Of a stretch of DNA of 64,000 nucleotides, positions 51,148-60,466 are shown in pieces. The stretch covers positions 27,547 through 91,546 of the forward strand of contig NZ_DATFIP010000049.1 in the NCBI RefSeq assembly GCF_035270045.1, read 5' to 3'. The notes under the pieces are model-generated. The model searched no databases and was not told the DNA's origin. It saw only the letters and a list, made by a program, of their open reading frames with translations. Position 1 is the stretch's first letter, and every line of letters starts with the position of its first letter. Both the position numbers and the translations under genes were made by a program. The DNA is from Salibaculum sp035270045. Lineage in GTDB: Bacteria > Pseudomonadota > Alphaproteobacteria > Rhodobacterales > Rhodobacteraceae.

Positions 51148-53285
51148 CGCCAGAACCGCCCCCATCCATCTTGCAGCTCGGGCGCCTGAAGCGGCCGCAC
51201 CCGGTCGTAGAGCCGCCCCTCGACTTGAAGCCGGGCGCCGCCATCACGCGTAACCGGACGCAATGTCGCGGTATAATCGTCGCGGGTGGGCTGCCCCGTA
51301 ATCCAGGAAATGGGGATCGTGATCCGGATGCCCTTGTCGAAGGAGCCTTCACCGAACTCTTCGAATGGCACATCCGTCAGCGTGGCAAAGGCGCCGACAC
51401 GCCAGCCATTCTCGAACTCTCGGTCCAGCGACAGTGTGGCACCCCAGTCACCGGCAAGGTAGCGCCCAGCGTCGACCTGCCCATGATACCCGCCGCCCAT
51501 GTCCCAGTATGCTGAGACATGCCCGGTGGCGACATCGTAGTCTTGGAAACCCAGAAGCTGGTCGTAGTCCCGTTGACGGGCGTAATTCGCCTCGACCCCC
51601 AGGGCAAAGCGACTGTTTACCGGTTTCCACAGCAACTCCGCGGAAACGCCGCCGAACATTGGCTCAAGGTAGCCCGCCGTGACCCGCCCGTAAAAATTGG
51701 TCCCGGGCTTGAAATAGTAGGCGCCTGTCAGGTTAGTGATCGCCGGGTCGCCTTGCCGGTCATAAATGTTGAAGTCGCTGCGCACGTGCGGCAACCCCGA
51801 AGTCGAGGGGCGGCTCGATTGATCCAGGTTCCCCAGGACCTTCTTGCGCATAGCCCCCGAGAACTCCAGCCCGCGTGCGGGGCGGAAGCGGGCCGAGACC
51901 TCGACCCCGGCATCTGCGCGCACTGGATCGTCTGGGTCGAAGAGGCTTGGCGTCACGTAGGGCGCGACGCCCCATTCGAAGGAGGGATAGCGCCCCTCGA
52001 ATGCTGGCGTCCTGCTTGAGGCCGGACGGATGTCGGCCCGTTCGAGAATCCGGGCACTGTTACGCAGCTCGTGTTCCAAGGCCTCCAGATCGCCCCGCGC
52101 GATCTCAACCTCCGAGGCGGCCATGCCCGCGCTCACAGGGACGATCACGAAGCGTTCGATCTCGGCGGGCATCAGGCCAGTCAAGCTGCGCGCGGCGCGG
52201 CCCACCGCCTGCGCTGCCCTGGGGTAAGTGGTGTTCTCGATCTCGAGTCGCACCATGTCACCCTCCAGGTGCAAGGCATGTAGGCCAATACCCTGCCCTT
52301 CCAGCGCCCGCGCGACATCGCGGCGCAGGCCGGACTGTGTATCAACAGTCTGGGGCCAGTCGAGACCCCCCACCCTGCCGCCGTCCCGCGGCACCACCGG
52401 TGGCGGTGCCGAATCGCGGCCCGAGGCTTGCGGCGGGTTCTTGGGGTCGAGGGCCATGGAGACCTGCACCCCGACCTCGGTTCCATAGAGATAATGCGCC
52501 GAGAGGGAAACACCGGGCCTAATCCGGTAGGTCGCACCCCAATTGAACGGGCTTTCCCGGTCAAAGGCCGAGGGCGACTCGTTGGGGTTCGCGTCCGAGG
52601 AATACTCGGCTGTCAGGGTAAGACGGTCGCTCGCTTGCCATTCGACACCCCCGAAAAGTGCGGCGTCGCCGCGGAACCAGTTCTCGGGGTTCACCTCGCC
52701 GCCGAAGGGCTTGTCGATCGTGCCACGCTCTCGGAAACCGTCGCCAAAGAACGCCAGGGGGTTTTCGAACCCGCTGACCCCGGCCAGGCGCCCCCAGCCG
52801 ATGCCACCGGTCACGCGCAGGCTGTCGCCCAGCGTCTTGCTCGCCACGACATATTCGGACGCATAGATACCGGTCCCCAGAAAATCGTTCAGCCCAATGG
52901 CCACAGCCGGACGCCGGGCGGTCTCGTCGAGAACACGGTATTGGAGGGAAAAACTGCGGTCGAATCGACTGTCCACCACCGGGCCGCCGGGACCCGGGCG
53001 AATGTCCTCGAGCCTGGAATAGCGAAAGCTGGCCGACAGGCGCGGCAGCATCTGGAAGGTCAGCGTGTTGCGCCACTGCCCGGCGAAATAGCTGGAGGTA
53101 TAGGCCAGTTCCCCGTCTGGCCGACCATGCGCCGACGGCATGTCGATCAGGCCGGGATAGCCATAGGTGTTATAGCCGGTGACGAAATCCGTTTCGGCCT
53201 CAGCCGCACTCCATACCCCAAAGGACAGCGCCAGTCCCGCCCCGATCACTTTGATCCGTCCGCTTGTCATGTATCCCGTCACCAT
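51144..53285 (-). CDS. yjbH: YjbH-family outer-membrane exopolysaccharide protein
   Basis: The product is 713 residues from the ATG at 53285; ATG at 53270 is an equally possible start. After the signal peptide, the N-terminal part has TYGYPGLIDMPSAHGRPDGEL and YRVLDETARRPAVAIGLNDF, the YjbH signature. Later, SADFRPARGLEFSGAM-type beta strands run to the end and predict a beta-barrel. With YjbF it probably forms an outer-membrane complex for polysaccharide. A longer frame to 53699 overlaps wza on the other strand and is rejected. Confidence 0.85.
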   Translation of the reverse strand: MVTGYMTSGRIKVIGAGLALSFGVWSAAEAETDFVTGYNTYGYPGLIDMPSAHGRPDGELAYTSSYFAGQWRNTLTFQMLPRLSASFRYSRLEDIRPGPGGPVVDSRFDRSFSLQYRVLDETARRPAVAIGLNDFLGTGIYASEYVVASKTLGDSLRVTGGIGWGRLAGVSGFENPLAFFGDGFRERGTIDKPFGGEVNPENWFRGDAALFGGVEWQASDRLTLTAEYSSDANPNESPSAFDRESPFNWGATYRIRPGVSLSAHYLYGTEVGVQVSMALDPKNPPQASGRDSAPPPVVPRDGGRVGGLDWPQTVDTQSGLRRDVARALEGQGIGLHALHLEGDMVRLEIENTTYPRAAQAVGRAARSLTGLMPAEIERFVIVPVSAGMAASEVEIARGDLEALEHELRNSARILERADIRPASSRTPAFEGRYPSFEWGVAPYVTPSLFDPDDPVRADAGVEVSARFRPARGLEFSGAMRKKVLGNLDQSSRPSTSGLPHVRSDFNIYDRQGDPAITNLTGAYYFKPGTNFYGRVTAGYLEPMFGGVSAELLWKPVNSRFALGVEANYARQRDYDQLLGFQDYDVATGHVSAYWDMGGGYHGQVDAGRYLAGDWGATLSLDREFENGWRVGAFATLTDVPFEEFGEGSFDKGIRITIPISWITGQPTRDDYTATLRPVTRDGGARLQVEGRLYDRVRPLQAPELQDGWGRFWR

Positions 53286-53556
53286 GTTGAATTCTGTAAC
53301 CTGTTCGGGCCGTTTCTGGCAGGGCAAAAACGACGGCCGGCAGTGCGTGGGATCGACCGTTGTTATCGCGCCACTGTCCGCGCGGGCACCCCACGTGATG
53401 CAACAAGGTCCCAGAAACCCGAATATTCGCTTGCCGGGGTCTTGGATCGCGCGGCGGTGCGTCCTAGGGTGGCGCAACCCTGTCCGGGCGGGCTTTCCTG
53501 CCAAGGCAGGATGGGGGATGGTTACGGTTCGCAACAGCAGAAGACTCCGGTTCAAC
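53286..53556. promoter_or_regulatory. Divergent promoter region between yjbH and wza
   Basis: These 271 bases contain a compact inverted repeat, CCTGCC at 53497-53502 and GGCAGG at 53505-53510, about 50 bases before the wza ATG. It could be a regulator site. Both EPS export operons start here. No promoter core was fixed. Confidence 0.4.
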
Positions 53557-54651
53557 ATGAAATTCGTATCATTCCTGCTTGGCTGCCTTCTGCTCCTGTC
53601 CGGATGCGGCGAGCACATGCAGTTTCCCGTATCGAGCAGCGCGCAAGAGAAACTGCCGGAAAACCTCAAGGTGATCCGCGTCACACCCGAGAACATCAAT
53701 GAGACCGTGGCGCAATACTATGCACCGCGGCAAGATTACGGTGGGTCGCCACCGCCGAACCCGGGACGCTACACATATCGTATCGGCACCGGCGACCAGT
53801 TGCGAATCCAGGTCTGGACGACGCCTGAACGCACCTCAAACGGCGCTGAACAGTCCATCCAACCGGACGAGGGACCGGTCGTCGATGAGACTGGCGCCTT
53901 CTTCTACCCTTTCGTTGGCGAGGTTGACGCCCGCAACCGCACGGTGCGCGAGATTCGTTCTGAGCTGACGGAGAGGTTGCAAGACTACCTCAAGGATCCG
54001 CAGGTTGAGGTTGCGGTGGACAACTTCCGTGCCCATCATGTCATGGTTACTGGCGACGTTGGCAGCCGCGGCCCCACCACCCTGACCAATGTGCCGCTGC
54101 ATCTTGTCGACCTTCTCAACGCATCGGGTACGAGTAACGCCGCTGACCTGTCCCGCGTGAAGCTGCGCCGCGGTGGGGTTGAATATCTCGTCAACGCCCA
54201 GCTCTTCCTGCAAGAAGGTGATCCGCGTCATAACCCCGTGCTTCTTCCGGGCGATGCGGTACATGTACCCAAGTTGGTGAACAACGACGTTTATATCTTC
54301 GGCGAGATCGCAACCTCTGCCATGCCGCTGGGGACCGAGGAGAAGTCCCTGACCGAGCTCCTGGCCGAGGTTGGTGGCATCAGCCGCCAGCGCGCGAACG
54401 CGCGTGGTGTCTTCGTGTTCCGCAGCACGGACGAGGTGCATGATGAGATTGACGCGGTCTTCCAGTTCGATCTGACCGATGCCTCGGCCCTGATCATGAT
54501 GAAATCCTTCCCGATCATGGCGCAGGACATTGTCTTCGTAACAAAGGACCCTGTCACACGCTGGACCGATACCGTTGGCCGCGTCCTGGCACCGGCGACC
54601 GGCTTCCTGCAAGTCCGCGGGGTCGCGAACCAGATCGCGGAAGAGAGCTGA
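53557..54651 (+). CDS. wza: Polysaccharide export outer-membrane lipoprotein (Wza-like)
   Basis: The product is 364 residues. A lipoprotein signal, LLLLSGCGEH, opens it. The Poly_export domain (about 70-155) has YRIGTGDQLRIQVW and PFVGEVDARNRTVREI. SLBB-type domains follow: VMVTGDVGSRGPTTLTN, and VYIFGEIATSAMPLG. It forms the outer-membrane pore that works with Wzc. The ATG at 53557 begins the lipoprotein signal; a much longer frame from 53179 is discarded. Confidence 0.93.
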   Translation: MKFVSFLLGCLLLLSGCGEHMQFPVSSSAQEKLPENLKVIRVTPENINETVAQYYAPRQDYGGSPPPNPGRYTYRIGTGDQLRIQVWTTPERTSNGAEQSIQPDEGPVVDETGAFFYPFVGEVDARNRTVREIRSELTERLQDYLKDPQVEVAVDNFRAHHVMVTGDVGSRGPTTLTNVPLHLVDLLNASGTSNAADLSRVKLRRGGVEYLVNAQLFLQEGDPRHNPVLLPGDAVHVPKLVNNDVYIFGEIATSAMPLGTEEKSLTELLAEVGGISRQRANARGVFVFRSTDEVHDEIDAVFQFDLTDASALIMMKSFPIMAQDIVFVTKDPVTRWTDTVGRVLAPATGFLQVRGVANQIAEES

Positions 54652-54674
54652 TGCAGCCCCCTTCCGTCTGCGGT

Positions 54675-54697
54675 CCCCTCCGGAACGGACGGAGGGG
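54675..54697 (+). terminator. Hairpin after wza
   Basis: CCCCTCCG at 54675-54682 pairs with CGGAGGGG at 54690-54697 around a 7-base loop, 23 bases after the wza stop. There is no T-run. Confidence 0.5.
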
Positions 54698-54802
54698 TGC
54701 GCTCATCATGGTCCGTCCTATCTTCCAGCGGTGTGGCAAGGTGGCAGGGGCGTCGTCGGATCTGGTTGCTACCCGACCGCGTCAGCCAGGGACCACCACT
54801 TG

Positions 54803-55603
54803 ATGCCGACCATAATCTGCGATGCGCAGCGCCTCGCCTTCATCCATATTCCCAAGACGGCCGGGACGACCATCAGCCGACAGCTCAAGACGGCCCTGCC
54901 GCATGATCCCGACTTCGCCGAAGGCTGGACAGCCCACCCTGAACTGGGGGACTTCTACAACGATCACAGGACATTAAGGCAGATCTCTCTGACCGCGCCG
55001 GATACATTGGAAAAAATCCGAGACTTCGACGCGATCGCGGTGTGCCGCGAGCCGCTTTCTCGCTTCCAGTCTGCGCTTGGGCAGTATCTCAGAAACACCT
55101 CAGGCGAGGCCCTGGCCAGCCTCTCGCAGTCCGATCTTGCCGCCTTGGTCGACAGCATTCTCGCCAAATTGCGTGTTGAAGACCTTGACGGCCTGCCGAT
55201 GACGTTCTTCCGGCGCCAGTCTGACTTCATATTTCATGACGGCAAACAACTGATCGATCACCTTTTCGACTTCCGCGACCTGGGGTCCCTGTCCGCATTC
55301 CTGGAATCGAGGTTCGAGGTCTCGTTGGACACCGGCACCACCTTTCGTGCCGCAAACAACCACGCCTGGAAGCAGCGCACCAATCGGCCCCTTGTCCGGC
55401 TGGTCAAACCCTTGGCGAAACGCGTGCTGCCCGATCCAGTGATCGCCCGGTTCCGGAACCGATCCGTCGCGCAATTCAAGAAAGCAGGCGATCAGCGCTT
55501 CGATCGCGTCCTCGACGCGGCGCAGCGGCGCAACTTTCTGATCGACTACTACGAAGAGGATTTCGAGATCTGCAAACGGCTTGAACCGACCGCGGTTTCC
55601 TGA
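54803..55603 (+). CDS. Sulfotransferase family 2-like protein
   Basis: The product is 266 residues. LAFIHIPKTAGTTISRQLK at residues 10-28 is the PAPS-binding loop of the Sulfotransfer_2 type, and AIAVCREPLSRFQSAL the second. The C-terminal part is helical with DYYEEDFEICKRL. It differs in type from the sulfotransferase at 48616-49497. Between wza and the ABC exporter, it may add sulfate to the EPS. The ATG at 54803 was chosen because it starts the domain; the long upstream extension has no coding character. Confidence 0.82.
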   Translation: MPTIICDAQRLAFIHIPKTAGTTISRQLKTALPHDPDFAEGWTAHPELGDFYNDHRTLRQISLTAPDTLEKIRDFDAIAVCREPLSRFQSALGQYLRNTSGEALASLSQSDLAALVDSILAKLRVEDLDGLPMTFFRRQSDFIFHDGKQLIDHLFDFRDLGSLSAFLESRFEVSLDTGTTFRAANNHAWKQRTNRPLVRLVKPLAKRVLPDPVIARFRNRSVAQFKKAGDQRFDRVLDAAQRRNFLIDYYEEDFEICKRLEPTAVS

Positions 55604-55729
55604 AAAACGATCCAGCAGAGCATTCTGCGCGGTCAACGCGATATCGCCATGTCGAGGTTTTCGGCCATCCGACGGCGCGCAATCCGATTGGCCCGTGTAT
55701 TTCAAGCAGTGAGCATCCGGAGCATTCTT

Positions 55730-57556
55730 ATGAGAGAGACCTACGGGACATGGCGGCGAGCCTGGCTTCTCCTTACACCGCTTGAACGCCGAAAGGCCCT
55801 GCGTGTGCTGGCAGTCATCATCGTCGCCTCGCTGTCTTCGGCCGTGACGGTCGTCTCGATCCTGCCTTTCCTGACAGTTCTCGCTGATCCGAGCCAGATT
55901 CAGCAGGTCGCCTTTCTCAGGTTCACCTACGAGGCTTTGGGTTTTACCTCGGACTACAGTTTCCTGATCGCCGTGGGGGTAGGGTCGCTTGTGGTCATCA
56001 TCCTGACCAACGCGTTGCAGGTGCTCAAGGTATACGCGATCACCAGTTTTTCCTTCACGCAGTCCTACCTGTTCAGCCACCGTCTGCTCGGTCGGTATCT
56101 TCGTCAGCCTTACGAGTTCTTCCTCGACAGCCATACCGGCGACATGAACAAGGGCATCTTGTCCGAGGCAGCGCAAATCGTGAACCAGTTCTATCGACCG
56201 TTGGCGGAACTGATCGCCGGTCTGCTTTCGACGATCGCGATCCTGACCGTCGTGATCTTGGTCAATCCGGTGGTCGCAGGCAGTGCGCTTCTGTTACTTG
56301 GCGGTATCTATGCAGTGATCTATGGCACCGCGCGCAAATTCATGCGGCGGATCGGCAAGGAGCGCGTGCGGCTCAACGCCCAACGCTACCGCATAACGGG
56401 GGAGGTTCTGGGTGGTATCAAGGACATAAAGCTGCTCGGCCACGAAGTGACCTATCTCGACCGGTTCGCCGAACCCGCGGCCGCGATAGCCAGACGCCAG
56501 ACCCAGATGACCTTCATTTCCGGCCTGCCGCAATTCGCGGTCCAGTCAGTGGCCTTCGGTGGCATAATCCTCTTGTGCCTGCTGCTGGTTGAGCGCTCGG
56601 CGTACGAAACGGGCGCGCCACTGGGAGATCTTCTGCCGCTCGTCGGCGTTTTTGCCTTTGCCGGACAACGTATCCTTCCCGAGCTGGCCAAGATCTACAA
56701 CACCTTCTCCAGGCTGCAGTATGGGCTTGGTGTCGTCGACAGCATCACCGAGGACTTCCAGCGTACGGCCAATGGACAACCGCTGCCCCGCACCCTGCCG
56801 CCCGGCATCGGTCTGCGCGACAGGCTTGAACTGGAGAATGTCAGCTACAGCTATCCCAATGCCGAAGGCGCCGGTTTGCACGATGTCTCGCTCAAGATTT
56901 TCCGGGGCGAACGGATAGGCATCGTCGGCAGCACCGGCGCCGGAAAGACGACACTCGCCGACATCGTGCTTGGCCTTCTGGCCCCGCAGCAGGGAGAGAT
57001 GCGTGCAGACGGCACTCCGATTACCGCCGACAACCTGCGAGCCTGGCAGCAAAGCGTTGGCTACGTTCCCCAGGACATTTTCCTGACCGATTCAACCATC
57101 ACACAGAACATCGCGCTCGGCGTGCCCCAATCCGACGTCGACCACGAAAGGGCCAGCCGCTGCGCCAAACTGGCGCAACTGCACGATTTTATCACCTCGG
57201 AACTGCCCGCGGGCTATGACACCACCGTCGGCGAACGCGGCGTGCGTCTCTCGGGCGGGCAGCGCCAAAGGATCGGCATCGCCCGGGCACTCTATCACGA
57301 CGCTGATCTGATCGTCTTCGACGAGGCGACCAGCGCACTCGATAATCTGACCGAGCGCGACGTCATGGATGCCATCGCGGCGCTGCCAGGCGACAAGACC
57401 ATAATGATGATCGCGCATCGCCTTAGCACGGTGCGCCAGTGCGACAGGATCGCGGTGCTGCACCATGGCCGGCTGTTGGGTCTGGGACCTTGGGACAGCC
57501 TTATTTCCGACAATCCCCATTTCCGCCGCATCGTCGAGGCCAGCGACGCTGCTTGA
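55730..57556 (+). CDS. ABC exporter with fused membrane and ATPase domains
   Basis: The product is 608 residues. Residues 1-330 hold six membrane helices of the ABC exporter type; the C-terminal ATPase has GSTGAGKTTLADIVLGLL (Walker A), VRLSGGQRQRIGIARAL (signature) and LIVFDEATSALDNLTE (Walker B). It is closest in layout to lipid or oligosaccharide flippases such as PglK and MsbA. An alternative is export of the lasso peptide, whose usual ABC transporter gene (D) is missing from that cluster. An ATG 27 codons earlier is possible. Confidence 0.9.
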   Translation: MRETYGTWRRAWLLLTPLERRKALRVLAVIIVASLSSAVTVVSILPFLTVLADPSQIQQVAFLRFTYEALGFTSDYSFLIAVGVGSLVVIILTNALQVLKVYAITSFSFTQSYLFSHRLLGRYLRQPYEFFLDSHTGDMNKGILSEAAQIVNQFYRPLAELIAGLLSTIAILTVVILVNPVVAGSALLLLGGIYAVIYGTARKFMRRIGKERVRLNAQRYRITGEVLGGIKDIKLLGHEVTYLDRFAEPAAAIARRQTQMTFISGLPQFAVQSVAFGGIILLCLLLVERSAYETGAPLGDLLPLVGVFAFAGQRILPELAKIYNTFSRLQYGLGVVDSITEDFQRTANGQPLPRTLPPGIGLRDRLELENVSYSYPNAEGAGLHDVSLKIFRGERIGIVGSTGAGKTTLADIVLGLLAPQQGEMRADGTPITADNLRAWQQSVGYVPQDIFLTDSTITQNIALGVPQSDVDHERASRCAKLAQLHDFITSELPAGYDTTVGERGVRLSGGQRQRIGIARALYHDADLIVFDEATSALDNLTERDVMDAIAALPGDKTIMMIAHRLSTVRQCDRIAVLHHGRLLGLGPWDSLISDNPHFRRIVEASDAA

Positions 57557-57665
57557 CGCAGCGGCAAGCGTAGCCGGCCGACATGTCACCCATGCGCCAA
57601 AACAATTGACAAAAATTGCGTGCTCTGGCTTCCTTGCAACATAATTCATCCAGGAGTTTTCCATA
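57557..57665 (+). promoter_or_regulatory. Promoter region of the tssB operon
   Basis: TTGACA, a perfect -35 element, lies at 57606-57611, but no good -10 appears 16-18 bases later. AGGAG at 57651-57655 is the tssB ribosome-binding site. The bases from 57600 to 57665 are AT-rich compared with the surroundings. Confidence 0.4.
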
Positions 57666-58205
57666 ATGTCCGACTCCGGTCAAAGCGCAATCAAGCGCAA
57701 TCGCCCGCCCCGCGTCCACATCGCCTACCAAGACCCATACGACGAGAGCGCACAGGTCGAACTGCCCTTTGTCATGGGCATGATGGCCGATCTTTCCGGC
57801 AATGCCTCCGCCAAGGAGAAGCCCAAGGTCGCGGAACGGCCTTTTTCAGATGTCGAGCCGCAGAACTTCAACAAGTACATGGCCAGCATCGAGCCCGCGG
57901 TCAGTTTCAACGTCGACAACAAGCTCGGCGGCGAAGAGGGTGAAAAGCTTGGCGTCAACCTGGCCTTCCGCAGCATGGAGGACCTGGACCCCGGACAGAT
58001 CGCGCGCCAGGTGCCCGCGCTCAAGACCCTCCTTGAAGCGCGCGAACAGCTCGCCAACCTGCAACGTTACATGAATGGCAAATCAGCGGCGCAGGATCTT
58101 CTGCGGCAACTTCTGTCGGACCCTGAACTCATGAAGATGCTCGAATCGAAAACCGCCGACTCCAGCTCTGGCGCCGATTCGGACGAGGATACCGCCGCCC
58201 GCTGA
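57666..58205 (+). CDS. tssB: T6SS contractile sheath small subunit TssB
   Basis: The 179-residue length matches VipA/TssB. PPRVHIAYQDPYDESAQVELP near the start, LPFVMGMMADLSG, and LAFRSMEDLDPGQIARQVP are family hallmarks. With TssC it forms the sheath that drives the Hcp tube. It begins the block tssB-tssC-hcp-tssE-tssF-tssG. Confidence 0.97.
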   Translation: MSDSGQSAIKRNRPPRVHIAYQDPYDESAQVELPFVMGMMADLSGNASAKEKPKVAERPFSDVEPQNFNKYMASIEPAVSFNVDNKLGGEEGEKLGVNLAFRSMEDLDPGQIARQVPALKTLLEAREQLANLQRYMNGKSAAQDLLRQLLSDPELMKMLESKTADSSSGADSDEDTAAR

Positions 58206-58284
58206 AGAAGGTGGCCGCGCCGCTTTGAATTGCCTCGTCCGTCCGTCAGGATGAGTGATACCGAACGCGAGAATGGAAGCATAC

Positions 58285-59769
58285 ATGGAAAATTCGACCC
58301 AGCAGGAGAGCGTCGCGCCGGAAGCCACCGAGGAGCAGGAAGACTTCTCACAGCTTCTGAAAGCCAGCTTCAAGCCGCGCACACCGGATGCCGAGGCAGA
58401 AGTGGAAAATGCGGTCTCGACGCTCGTCAAGCAGGCCCTTCAGGATCAGTCGGTCGTCAAGGAGGACATCCTCGACACTGTCGACGAGATGATCGCGCAG
58501 CTTGACGCCAAGCTGACCGAGCAGACCAACGAGATCCTTCATCACCCTGAATTTCAGAAGATCGAAAGCTCGTGGCGTGGGCTTGAATACATCGTCAACA
58601 ATGCAGAGCCCGACTCGTCGCTCAAGATCAAGGTGATGAACATCTCCAAGGCCGAACTTGAGCGGGAGTTACGCAGCTATCCAGGCGCCAAGTGGGACCA
58701 GAGCCCCTTCTTCAAGAAGGTCTACGAGACCGGGCTGGGCAATCTGGGCGGCGAGCCTTTCGGCTGCATGATCGCCGACTACCAATTCGACCACTCGTCA
58801 GCGGACGTCCGGGTTCTGCGCGACATGGGCAAGATCGCCGCGGCAGCACACGCGCCCTTCTTCTCCAATGCAGCGCCGACACTCATGGGGATGGATAGCT
58901 GGAACGAGATTTCCAATCCACATGACTTGGGGACAATTTTCGACACCCCAGAATACGCCGGATGGCGAGGCCTGCGCGACAGTGAGAACGCTCGCTACCT
59001 GGCGCTCTGCATGCCGCGCGTCTTGTCCCGCGAACCCTACGGGCCGGATTCGTTACCCGTCGAAGCCTTCAACTTCGAGGAAGAGACCGACGGTCACACC
59101 GGTGAAAAATATGCCTGGATGGGCGCAGCCTATGCCATGGGTGCCAACATCGCCCGGGCCCACAAGGACTACGGCTGGACGGTGCAGATTCGCGGCGTGC
59201 AATCGGGTGGCGAGGTCATAAACCTGCCCACGCACACCTTCCAGACCGAGGAGGGTGGCAGTGACCTCAAATGCCCCACTGAAACCGCGATCAGCGACCG
59301 TCGCGAGGCAGAGCTGTCCAAGGCCGGTCTGATCAGCCTGATCCACCGCTCCAACAGCGACAAGGCCGCCTTCATCGGGGCGCAATCGCTCTACAAGCCC
59401 AAGAAGTTTCCATCGGCCGACGCCACGGCGGCCGACAATCTGTCGTCGCGCATTCCCTACATGTTCGCCGTGTCGAGGTTCTCGCACTACCTCAAGCACA
59501 TGGTGCGCGACCAGATCGGGTCGACCAGAGAGAAGGATCAGCTCCAGTCCGAACTTCAGGACTGGATCTCTCAGTATGTTCATGCGTCGCCTGCAAATGC
59601 TTCAGAAGCAGAGAAGGCGCGGCGTCCCCTGGCCGGGGCCAAGGTTGAAGTCGTCGAAGACCCCGAAAACCCGGGCTACTACGTCGGGAAATTCCTCTTG
59701 CGCCCGCATTTCCAACTGGAGGGCATGGATATCGGCATGAGCCTCGTGTCCAAGCTTCCGTCTAACTAA
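58285..59769 (+). CDS. tssC: T6SS contractile sheath large subunit TssC
   Basis: The product is 494 residues from the ATG at 58285 (GGAAG upstream); an ATG at 58273 is possible. Motifs include EFQKIESSWRGLEYIVN, PFGCMIADYQFDHSSADVRV, and FMNAVSR-type RIPYMFAVSRFSHYLKHMVRD near the end. Its C-terminal strands interlock with TssB. The recycling ATPase ClpV is not seen in this window and may lie to the right. Confidence 0.97.
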   Translation: MENSTQQESVAPEATEEQEDFSQLLKASFKPRTPDAEAEVENAVSTLVKQALQDQSVVKEDILDTVDEMIAQLDAKLTEQTNEILHHPEFQKIESSWRGLEYIVNNAEPDSSLKIKVMNISKAELERELRSYPGAKWDQSPFFKKVYETGLGNLGGEPFGCMIADYQFDHSSADVRVLRDMGKIAAAAHAPFFSNAAPTLMGMDSWNEISNPHDLGTIFDTPEYAGWRGLRDSENARYLALCMPRVLSREPYGPDSLPVEAFNFEEETDGHTGEKYAWMGAAYAMGANIARAHKDYGWTVQIRGVQSGGEVINLPTHTFQTEEGGSDLKCPTETAISDRREAELSKAGLISLIHRSNSDKAAFIGAQSLYKPKKFPSADATAADNLSSRIPYMFAVSRFSHYLKHMVRDQIGSTREKDQLQSELQDWISQYVHASPANASEAEKARRPLAGAKVEVVEDPENPGYYVGKFLLRPHFQLEGMDIGMSLVSKLPSN

Positions 59770-59821
59770 GTCACGTTCACCCCCTTAGACCCAGCAGTCA
59801 TTTCACGAAGGAGCAACCCCC

Positions 59822-60316
59822 ATGGCAACCGATATCGGCCTTATCATCGATGGCATCAAAGGCGAATCCCAGATCAAGGAATTCAAGGAAAAGGATGGGA
59901 TAGACGTCCTGTCCTGGAACTGGGGCATGTCGCAATCCGGCACGACGCACATGGGTTCGGGCGGTGGTGGCGGCAAGGTGAATGTCAACGACATCACCTT
60001 TACCAAGTACCTTGACCTGTCCACACCTGACCTTCTCAAGGCCTGTACCTCGGGCCGCCATATCCCGAAGGCAGAATTGATCGTGCGCAAGGCCGGCGGG
60101 GACAAGCCTGTGGATTACCTCAAACTCGAGATGAACACCGTTCTGGTGTCTTCCTACAGCACCGGCGGCTCCAGTGACGGACTTGACCGCGTGCAAGAGA
60201 CGCTGTCGTTCAACTTCAAGTCCTTCAAGGTCACCTATACCCAGCAGAACGAGCAGGGCAGCAAGATCGGCGAAAGCGACATCGGCTGGGATATCGCGGA
60301 GAACCGCGCGCTCTGA
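59822..60316 (+). CDS. hcp: T6SS tube protein Hcp (TssD)
   Basis: The product is 164 residues. It has MATDIGLIIDGIKGESQIKE, then DVLSWNWGMSQSG, and VTYTQQNEQGSKIGESDIGWDIAENRAL, the Hcp C-terminus. It forms hexameric rings that stack into the expelled tube and may carry small effectors. A strong AGGAG site precedes the ATG, in line with the high level needed. Confidence 0.97.
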   Translation: MATDIGLIIDGIKGESQIKEFKEKDGIDVLSWNWGMSQSGTTHMGSGGGGGKVNVNDITFTKYLDLSTPDLLKACTSGRHIPKAELIVRKAGGDKPVDYLKLEMNTVLVSSYSTGGSSDGLDRVQETLSFNFKSFKVTYTQQNEQGSKIGESDIGWDIAENRAL

Positions 60317-60329
60317 TCCACGCACGGGA

Positions 60330-60360
60330 TCGCGGGGCCCGCTTGTGGCCGGCCCCGCGA
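60330..60360 (+). terminator. Strong hairpin directly after hcp
   Basis: TCGCGGGGCC at 60330-60339 pairs exactly with GGCCCCGCGA at 60351-60360 around an 11-base loop, 14 bases after the hcp stop. Without a long T-run it is more likely a stabilising or attenuating structure that keeps hcp mRNA above the downstream genes. Confidence 0.65.
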
Positions 60361-60466
60361 CATCGTTTCGTCCGGCACCCGCTCGGTGCGGCTTTCCGTT
60401 CCGTGGCGGGCCAGGGTCGGGATCCGCCGGGCAAGCTTGGCCCGTGGCCACCCGAAAGAGGACGGT

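Noticed and set aside
57626..57640. TGGC...TTGCA resembling a sigma-54 promoter before tssB
   Set aside because: The GG and GC elements are 3 bases too close for a sigma-54 site.
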